Positions 1 to 4,494 of a DNA stretch of 5,785 nucleotides are shown here, piece by piece. The position numbers and the translations under genes were made by a program. Position 1 is the stretch's first letter. The number at the start of each line of letters is the position of its first letter. Origin of the DNA: DATDRQ01 sp035291645 (GTDB taxonomy: Bacteria; Chloroflexota; Anaerolineae; Anaerolineales; UBA4823); contig DATDRQ010000157.1 of assembly GCA_035291645.1 (NCBI GenBank), positions 1 through 5,785 of the forward strand. The letters run 5' to 3'. The notes under the pieces were generated by a model, which had not been told where the DNA came from, searched no databases, and saw only the letters and a program-made list of their open reading frames with translations.

Positions 1-1677
1 CCAATGCCCATCGACGAGTTCGATCACCCCATCATCGATCAGCATCCGAAGGATCTCTTCAAGGTAAAAGGGGATCCCCTCCGCTCGCTTCAAGACGAGC
101 AGGCGGAAATATTCCGGTAATTCCGGTATCTTCAGCAACTCCTTCAATAACTGGTCGCTTTGTAGTGGAGAAAGATTATCGAGCTGGACATGTCCAAACG
201 ACAAGCCGTGTCGTTGCTCCGCCAGGCGCGCCCCCGTGACCAGCTGGTTGGCGTGTTCGGGTCGCGATATCGCACATATCATTACCGGTGCTTGATGAAG
301 CATCTCGAGCAGGAAGGCGAGCAGATCCAGGGAAGTATCATCTGCCCAATGCAGATCCTCGAGGATTAATACCAGTGGCTGGCGCCTGGCCTCCGCCAGC
401 AGCAGGTCGCGCACGGATTGAAAGATGTTTTGCCGGATCTGTTCCGGGTCCAGGTAAGCGAACTGCCCGGTTGGCGCTGTGCCTTCCTGTTCTTGAAGTA
501 ACAGGTGCTCCAGGAAAGGCAGGCTTTCTTGAGAACGCTTATCCAACAGAGTTCCGGCATGGCTGGTAAGGCGTTCCTTTATCAGGATTGGTGGGGCATT
601 CGCAGGTAGTTTCAGGAATTCACGCAGCAAATCTTTGAAGATCCAATACGGGACGGACCGGCGGTAAGTCAGGCTTTGTCCTTCGATGACCAACAGCGGC
701 TGATTGCGAAGGTGCTGCTTCAGCTCGGTCTTCAGGCGGCTCTTCCCTATCCCGGCCTCTCCGGTCACCAACACAAACTGGCTTTTTTTATGTTCAACCA
801 GATTCTTCGCAGAAGCCACCAACAGAGCCAGTTCACGTTGCCTGCCCACCATCGGCGCGCCGAGGCCATCGATGCCTCGGGGTGAACCCGGTCTGGGCTT
901 TTCCTTCAGGAACCGGTAAGCCAGGATTGGTTGTTGGTAGCCTTTTGCCTGAATGCGGGTCGCCGGTGCATAATTGAAAAGAGCCCGGGTTGAGCGGAAG
1001 ATGGAATCGCTGACCAGGATTTCCCCCTCCTGGGCAGCCTCCTGGAGCCGGTTTGCCAGGTTCACAGTTTCCCCAATGGCGGTGTAATCCATGCGGAGAT
1101 CTGAACCGATCGCGCCAACGACAACCGTCCCTTCATTGATTCCAATATGGAGTTTCAGCCCGGCGTTAAGTCGGTCATTTCTAGCCTGACTAATACGCTC
1201 AACCTGCGCCTGCACTTCTAATGCCGCTCGAACGGCTCGTTCCGAGTGATTCTCGAGGGCAACAGGAGCTCCGAAGATTGCCATGATCCCATCGCCCATG
1301 ATCTTATCTACGACCCCTTCGTACTTATAAATGATCTCTACCATGCCCTGGATCAAATCCTGCACAACCTCGAACAGGTCATCCGGGTCGAGATGGTCGG
1401 CCAGCTCCGTATAACCAGAAAGATCGGCAAAGAGCACCGTCACCCTGCGGTGCTCGCCGAGGGAGGCGAGACCCGCTTGCCGAAAGCGCTGGGCAGTATC
1501 TAATTCGACCTGGTTCTCGATCGTCTGTGGATGATTAAGTGAGTGAAGGGCAGATCTTACCTGCGTGGGGGGGGCAAGATCCAATTCCACCTCGAGTAGC
1601 CTTGCGCAATTCCCACAGTAGCGCATGGCCGGAGGGTTCTCGAATCCACATCCAGAACAAACGCGAAACAAATCCAC
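1..1677 (-). CDS. Zinc ribbon - class III nucleotide cyclase - STAND/AAA ATPase regulator (5' part; C-terminus outside window)
   Basis: This is the first 559 residues of a large signalling protein, open to the left edge. A zinc ribbon at residues 7-24 has cysteines C7, C10, C21 and C24. A class III cyclase domain at about 78-255 makes cAMP or cGMP from the nucleoside triphosphate. Its metal-binding aspartates are D85 (in LFADLSGYT) and D129 (in KIMGDG), K125 is the purine-contact lysine, and N206 and R210 (in VNLANR) are the transition-state residues. T199 stands where many adenylate cyclases have Asp, as in class IIIb bicarbonate-responsive enzymes (soluble adenylyl cyclase, CyaC). A P-loop ATPase follows, with Walker A GEAGIGKS at 306-313 and Walker B LVLILEDLHWAD at 435-446. 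The order cyclase then NTPase resembles soluble adenylyl cyclase-like bacterial regulators; TPR repeats usually follow but are not visible here. The start chosen is GTG at 1677, preceded by AAAGGTG with a 5-nt gap. No membrane segment is seen, so it is probably cytoplasmic. Substrate and partners are unknown. Confidence 0.9.
   Translation of the reverse strand, partial: MDLFRVCSGCGFENPPAMRYCGNCARLLEVELDLAPPTQVRSALHSLNHPQTIENQVELDTAQRFRQAGLASLGEHRRVTVLFADLSGYTELADHLDPDDLFEVVQDLIQGMVEIIYKYEGVVDKIMGDGIMAIFGAPVALENHSERAVRAALEVQAQVERISQARNDRLNAGLKLHIGINEGTVVVGAIGSDLRMDYTAIGETVNLANRLQEAAQEGEILVSDSIFRSTRALFNYAPATRIQAKGYQQPILAYRFLKEKPRPGSPRGIDGLGAPMVGRQRELALLVASAKNLVEHKKSQFVLVTGEAGIGKSRLKTELKQHLRNQPLLVIEGQSLTYRRSVPYWIFKDLLREFLKLPANAPPILIKERLTSHAGTLLDKRSQESLPFLEHLLLQEQEGTAPTGQFAYLDPEQIRQNIFQSVRDLLLAEARRQPLVLILEDLHWADDTSLDLLAFLLEMLHQAPVMICAISRPEHANQLVTGARLAEQRHGLSFGHVQLDNLSPLQSDQLLKELLKIPELPEYFRLLVLKRAEGIPFYLEEILRMLIDDGVIELVDGHW
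860..880. repeat. 7-bp inverted repeat in the linker coding region of the cyclase gene
   Basis: CCGAGGC and GCCTCGG flank CATCGAT, forming a perfect 7-bp stem with a 7-nt loop. It encodes part of the linker (RGIDGLGAP) between the cyclase and ATPase domains and overlaps the 10-bp palindrome CGGCGCGCCG at 853-862. No T-run follows on either strand. Function is unknown and it may be incidental. Confidence 0.35.
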
Positions 1678-1725
1678 CGGTACACCTTTGTTCCGGAGCT
1701 GCCCTATACCACCAAACCAGAAATA

Positions 1726-1734
1726 AATATACCA
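1726..1734 (-). promoter_or_regulatory. Possible extended -10 promoter for the cyclase gene
   Basis: On the minus strand the sequence reads TGG-TATATT, an extended -10 (TGnTATATT) lying about 50 nt before the GTG start. No good -35 hexamer sits 16-18 nt upstream. This is a tentative call resting on motif match and position only. Confidence 0.3.
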
Positions 1735-1903
1735 TGCGATTTCCTGGAAGTAGCTTTCAAAACCGTTACCCGGAGAAATCAGGAGCTAGAACGGAATAAG
1801 TTTGAGCGTGGTCTGCGGTTTTCGCGGGAGGATTCGGAAACCTTCGTATCAATCAAGGGCTTGAATCAGCGAATAAATCTGCTTGGCTGCTTTTGCTAGC
1901 TAG

Positions 1904-1932
1904 TTGACATCTGCATATAACCTCGTTATAAT
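1904..1932 (+). promoter_or_regulatory. Consensus sigma-70 promoter of the rplU-rpmA-rpmE operon
   Basis: A perfect -35 box TTGACA (1904-1909) and a perfect -10 box TATAAT (1927-1932) are separated by the ideal 17 nt. Transcription should begin near 1939, giving a leader of about 120 nt before rplU. Such a fully consensus promoter fits strong, growth-linked expression of ribosomal proteins. Confidence 0.9.
1916..1930 (+). promoter_or_regulatory. Inverted repeat over the -10 region (possible operator)
   Basis: TATAAC-CTC-GTTATA is a perfect 6-bp inverted repeat with a 3-nt centre. It covers the spacer and the first four bases of the -10 box of the rplU promoter. Its position would let a dimeric repressor block RNA polymerase. 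The half-site shares bases with the -10 hexamer, so chance symmetry is possible and no regulator is identified. Confidence 0.35.
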
Positions 1933-1938
1933 AATTCG

Positions 1939-2060
1939 GCCCCGGCTTAGGTCGCTGGGGCGAAATCTTGTAATTCCCAACTTCCCCATGAATCGGCGCA
2001 AGAACGGATTGACCTGCCCGCGCGGAGCTCGTGGCGAAGTGAAGATTGGAGGAAGGATCT
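1939..2060 (+). promoter_or_regulatory. Structured 5' leader of the rplU operon
   Basis: This is the untranslated leader predicted from the promoter. A hairpin at its very 5' end (1940-1960) pairs CCCCGGC with GCTGGGG, including one G-U pair, around a 7-nt loop. The CTTCCCC tract at 1981-1987 could pair instead with GGGG at 1957-1960, or with GGAAG at 2051-2055 next to the Shine-Dalgarno sequence. Ribosomal protein leaders are often autoregulatory, but I do not recognise this as a named leader family. The fold was done by eye. Confidence 0.45.
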
Positions 2061-2399
2061 ATGAAGTACGCCGTTATCGAAGATGGTGGCAAACAGTACC
2101 GGGCGGTTGAAGGCAGCACCATCGAGGTTGACCGCTACGAGGCGGAACCCGGAGATCAAATCGATCTCGATCGAGTCCTGCTTATCGCCGATGGAGAAGA
2201 GATAGTCTTCGGTACACCGCTCATCGAAGGCGCAAAGATCGAAGCAACCGTCCTCGAACAGGTCAAAGGCCCGAAGGTGGTCGTATTCAAGTACAAACCA
2301 AAAGAGCGGTATCGAGTGAAGAAAGGCCATCGCCAGCAATATACACGGTTAAAGGTGGTTTCGATAGTGAGGGAATCCGGAGGGAAGAATGGCTCATAA
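2061..2399 (+). CDS. rplU: 50S ribosomal protein L21 (bL21)
   Basis: This 112-residue protein of the large ribosomal subunit binds 23S rRNA and is needed for 50S assembly. It has the family's typical N-terminus (MKYAVIEDGGKQYR, with the GGKQY motif at 9-13) and the conserved C-terminal block GHRQQYTRLKV that contacts rRNA. The length is close to the usual ~103 residues, with a short C-terminal extension. The ATG at 2061 is chosen over an in-frame upstream TTG because GGAGG at 2048-2052 lies 8 nt before it and because L21 proteins begin at this Met. It is first in the operon behind a consensus promoter, and its last 11 nt overlap the start of rpmA, which suggests translational coupling. Confidence 0.97.
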   Translation: MKYAVIEDGGKQYRAVEGSTIEVDRYEAEPGDQIDLDRVLLIADGEEIVFGTPLIEGAKIEATVLEQVKGPKVVVFKYKPKERYRVKKGHRQQYTRLKVVSIVRESGGKNGS

Positions 2400-2664
2400 A
2401 AAGGGCGGCGGTTCCAGCCGCAACGGTCGGGATAGTCGTTCACAGCGTCTGGGCGTGAAGGTCTACAGCGGAGAGCAGGTTCTCTCTGGTCATATCCTGG
2501 TCCGCCAGCGTGGCACGCGTATTAAACCAGGCCACAACGTTGGGCTAGGCAGAGACGACACGTTATTCGCAACTTCCAATGGCACTGTGGTTTATGAGAC
2601 CATCCGGGATGGTCGTAAACGGGTCAGCGTGGTTCCTGAAGATCTGGGAGCCAGCCAAGAATAG
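2389..2664 (+). CDS. rpmA: 50S ribosomal protein L27 (bL27)
   Basis: This 91-residue protein is a large-subunit component whose flexible N-terminal tail reaches the peptidyl transferase centre. It begins MAHKKGGGSSRNGRDS, the classic L27 start, followed by the conserved core SGHILVRQRGTRIKPG and GRDDTLFA. The Lys/Gly-rich tail follows the initiator Met directly. It therefore lacks the cleaved N-terminal extension found in Firmicutes L27, and no processing protease is implied. The gene overlaps rplU by 11 nt in a different frame, with its GGAGG site inside the end of rplU. The rplU-rpmA pairing is nearly universal in bacteria. The obg GTPase gene that often follows is absent here and replaced by rpmE. 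Confidence 0.97.
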   Translation: MAHKKGGGSSRNGRDSRSQRLGVKVYSGEQVLSGHILVRQRGTRIKPGHNVGLGRDDTLFATSNGTVVYETIRDGRKRVSVVPEDLGASQE

Positions 2665-2707
2665 GTTTTTACAGATATATCACTCAACCTTTAATGAAGG
2701 TAAAAGA

Positions 2708-3181
2708 ATGAAAGAAAACATCCATCCAACGTACTACCCAGACGCCCAGGTCATCTGTGCGTGTGGCAACACTTGGACGACTGGTTCAACTTCTAAGATA
2801 ATCCATACCGACGTTTGCTCGAAGTGCCATCCTTTCTATACGGGCGAGCAGCGCATCGTCGACACCGAAGGTCAGGTCGATCGTTTCTATAAGAAGCTGC
2901 AGGCACGGCAGCAATACGTCAGCGATGTGGAGGCGCGGGAGGCTGCGCGCACTTCCCCAGCGCGTCCTATCACGGAGTTAGAGATCGGAAACCGGGCCAC
3001 GGAAGCACTGGCAAAGGCCGGAATCACCAGCGTTGGCCAGGTACTCGATCGGCTGACGATCGGAGAATCTTCCCTGCTATCCGTGGATGGCTTTGGGCGC
3101 AAATCCCTGGCCGATCTCAAGAAACGCCTACGCCAGTTCGGTTACCAACTGCCAGAAGCGGCCGAAGAAATCCAGGTTTAG
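2708..3181 (+). CDS. rpmE: Ribosomal protein L31 (bL31) fused to an RNA polymerase alpha-CTD-like domain
   Basis: This protein has 157 residues, about twice the usual L31 length of ~66-90. Residues 1 to about 66 are a zinc-binding (C+) L31, with C17 and C19 (ICACGNTW), then C37 and C40 (VCSKCHPFYTG), and the usual ending QVDRFYKK. A polar linker spans about 67-86. Residues 87-148 match the C-terminal domain of the RNA polymerase alpha subunit: PITELEIGNRATEALAKAGI, then GFGRKSLADLKKRL. By eye alignment with E. coli alpha, R96, G130, K132 and S133 correspond to the DNA-contact residues R265, G296, K298 and S299, while N268 is replaced by E99. The L31 part belongs at the central protuberance of the 50S subunit. 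The tail could bind DNA, rRNA or a protein, and its role is unknown. The ATG at 2708 follows AAGG by 8 nt. It is the last gene before the terminator. No frameshift is needed, so the fusion is genuine in this sequence. Confidence 0.93.
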   Translation: MKENIHPTYYPDAQVICACGNTWTTGSTSKIIHTDVCSKCHPFYTGEQRIVDTEGQVDRFYKKLQARQQYVSDVEAREAARTSPARPITELEIGNRATEALAKAGITSVGQVLDRLTIGESSLLSVDGFGRKSLADLKKRLRQFGYQLPEAAEEIQV

Positions 3182-3212
3182 TCGGGAAATCCCTTAACTA
3201 TAATCCTCGCAT

Positions 3213-3243
3213 AAGCAGGTGCCCTTTCGCACCTGCTTTTTTT
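3213..3243 (+). terminator. Intrinsic terminator after rpmE
   Basis: A perfect 10-bp stem (AAGCAGGTGC paired with GCACCTGCTT) surrounds a 6-nt loop CCTTTC, and a run of seven T residues follows at 3237-3243. It begins 31 nt after the rpmE stop and ends the ribosomal protein operon. Confidence 0.95.
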
Positions 3244-3281
3244 CTGCTGAGGGACATTCGAGAGAAACCAAGTCCTCCGGA

Positions 3282-3309
3282 TCGACTAACAGGTTCTGTA
3301 TGGTAGAAT
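3282..3309 (+). promoter_or_regulatory. Probable promoter of the tdk-hpt-cca operon
   Basis: An extended -10 element, TGG-TAGAAT (3301-3309), lies 16 nt downstream of a weak -35 box TCGACT (3282-3287, 4 of 6 matches). It falls just after the rpmE terminator and about 50 nt before tdk, exactly where an independent promoter would be needed. Confidence 0.5.
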
Positions 3310-3358
3310 CCGGCGCGAATCCATCTTCTTCACGCCCAACTCCATTTCAGAGGAAATC

Positions 3359-3931
3359 ATGAAGCACCACACCGGGACAGTTGAGGTGATCGTCGGCTCG
3401 ATGTTCAGTGGTAAGACCGACGAGCTGATCAGACGATTACGCCGGGCGACGATCGCCCGGCAGAAAGTCCAAGTCTTTAAACCGGCCATCGATAATCGTT
3501 ATAATGAAAGTAAAGTGACTTCCCATGCAGGCAATGACTTCGACGCCTGGCCGATCCGGAGCTCTGCGGAGATACTTCCAAACCTGGCGCCGGATACGAC
3601 GGTGATTGCGATCGATGAGGCTCAGTTCTTCGACCCTCAGATCGTCTTTGTTACCCAACAACTTGCCGACCGGGGCATGCGGGTGATCGTCGCCGGTCTC
3701 GATACAGATTTCCGGGGCGAGCCATTCGGTCCTATGCCAACCCTGATGGCCCAAGCCGAGCAGGTGGACAAGCTGCATGCCATTTGTATGATCTGCGGGG
3801 AAGAAGCCGCACGCACCCAGCGGCTCGTTAACGGAAAGCCAGCGCGTTATGACGATCCGGTTGTCATCATCGGCGCCTCAGAGCTGTATGAAGCCAGGTG
3901 CCGGGAACACCACGAAGTTCCGCGGGATTAA
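3359..3931 (+). CDS. tdk: Thymidine kinase, TK1 type (EC 2.7.1.21)
   Basis: This 190-residue cytoplasmic salvage enzyme phosphorylates thymidine to dTMP using ATP. It has a Walker A loop GSMFSGKT at 13-20, the Walker B/catalytic segment IDEAQFF at 85-91 with E87 as the likely general base, the FRGEPFGP segment at 118-125, and a zinc-lasso domain with C143 and C146 (CMIC) plus C181 and H184 (CREHH). Y177 lies in the lasso that closes over thymidine. The length is normal for bacterial TK1 enzymes. The ATG at 3359 is supported by AGAGGA at 3349-3354 and by the usual short N-terminus before the P-loop. It is the first gene after the promoter and is followed by hpt after 2 nt. A perfect inverted repeat lies inside codons 28-35. 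Nothing suggests the enzyme is inactive. Confidence 0.96.
   Translation: MKHHTGTVEVIVGSMFSGKTDELIRRLRRATIARQKVQVFKPAIDNRYNESKVTSHAGNDFDAWPIRSSAEILPNLAPDTTVIAIDEAQFFDPQIVFVTQQLADRGMRVIVAGLDTDFRGEPFGPMPTLMAQAEQVDKLHAICMICGEEAARTQRLVNGKPARYDDPVVIIGASELYEARCREHHEVPRD
3441..3461 (+). repeat. Perfect 9-bp inverted repeat inside tdk
   Basis: GCCGGGCGA and TCGCCCGGC are perfect reverse complements separated by CGA, so the tdk mRNA can form a GC-rich hairpin over codons 28-35 (RRATIAR). No T-run follows, so it is not a terminator. It may slow translation or be a codon-usage coincidence. Confidence 0.5.
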
Positions 3932-3933
3932 TC

Positions 3934-4494
3934 GTGCAGGATTACCACGACTTCCTGTCTGAAATACTCATCCCGGCCGAAACTCTACAGGATCGTATCA
4001 AGGAGCTGGGAGCCGAGATCAGCCACGATTATGCTGGGATGAACTTACATTTAGTCTGCATCCTGCGTGGCGGTGTCCTTTTCCTTGCCGACCTGATGCG
4101 CTGGATCACGGTTCCTCATACCATCGACTTTATGGCTGTCTCTTCCTATGGGGTTGGGGCACGCCAAACGACCGGTTCTGTCAGGATCACGCTGGACCTG
4201 AAGGATACCATCCAAGATCTGGATGTCCTGTTGATCGAAGACATCGTGGATAGCGGCTTTACGATCGCCTCCGTGCTCGATCTACTGGCGACCCGCCGCC
4301 CGCGCAGCCTGCGGGTGTGCACCCTCCTGGATAAACACGAACGGCGAAAAGTGGATGTGCCTATTCATTACCGCGGTTTCGCGATCCCAGATAAATTCGT
4401 CTTTGGATACGGTCTGGATATCGACGAGTATTACCGCAACCTGCCCTTTATCGGTGCCGTCGATCCAAAACGCTACCAACCACCGGAAGAATGA
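3934..4494 (+). CDS. hpt: Hypoxanthine(-guanine) phosphoribosyltransferase (EC 2.4.2.8)
   Basis: This 186-residue cytoplasmic enzyme joins hypoxanthine or guanine to PRPP to form IMP or GMP in purine salvage. Visible motifs are the pyrophosphate loop LRGG at 45-48, the mobile active-site loop SSYGVGARQTTG at 70-81, the PRPP-binding motif LIEDIVDSGFTI at 100-111, the purine-contact lysine in LLDK (K134), and the C-terminal signature KFVFGYGLDIDEYYRNLPFI at 154-173. Length and order are typical. The GTG at 3934, 2 nt after the tdk stop, gives the usual family N-terminus. An upstream in-frame GTG at 3898 would add 12 residues overlapping tdk and looks less likely. The ribosome binding site is weak, so translation probably depends on ribosomes finishing tdk. 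Substrate preference between hypoxanthine and guanine cannot be read from sequence. Confidence 0.96.
   Translation: MQDYHDFLSEILIPAETLQDRIKELGAEISHDYAGMNLHLVCILRGGVLFLADLMRWITVPHTIDFMAVSSYGVGARQTTGSVRITLDLKDTIQDLDVLLIEDIVDSGFTIASVLDLLATRRPRSLRVCTLLDKHERRKVDVPIHYRGFAIPDKFVFGYGLDIDEYYRNLPFIGAVDPKRYQPPEE

Larger units (their letters stand above)
1678..2060. other. Divergent intergenic region between the cyclase gene and rplU
   Basis: These 383 nt separate two divergently transcribed genes. I can support a consensus promoter for rplU, an inverted repeat on its -10 box, a structured leader and a weak candidate promoter for the cyclase gene. The stretch from about 1735 to 1900 has short open frames on both strands, but none has a convincing ribosome binding site or recognisable protein sequence. 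I see nothing else in it. Confidence 0.7.

Noticed and set aside
288..919. Plus-strand ORFs at 288-569, 676-885 and 704-919
   Set aside because: They lie antisense to the conserved cyclase/ATPase gene, lack ribosome binding sites and have shadow-like composition.
1535..1735. Minus-strand 66-residue ORF near the cyclase start, as evidence for a frameshifted start of that gene
   Set aside because: The cyclase frame itself is open through this region and encodes a sensible zinc ribbon from GTG 1677, so no frameshift is needed.
1940..1960. Leader hairpin as an intrinsic terminator
   Set aside because: No T-run follows the stem, and it lies at the transcript's first bases.
1988..2110. Short ORF in the rplU leader starting ATG at 1988 and overlapping rplU
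   Set aside because: It has no ribosome binding site, overlaps the start of rplU in another frame and has an Arg-rich, low-information sequence. It is probably chance.
1947..2443. Minus-strand ORFs opposite rplU and its leader
   Set aside because: They are antisense shadows of a highly conserved ribosomal protein gene.
3199..3204. TATAAT just after rpmE as a promoter for tdk
   Set aside because: The region 17 nt upstream reads GTTTAG with no -35 likeness, and transcription from it would run straight into the terminator at 3213-3243.
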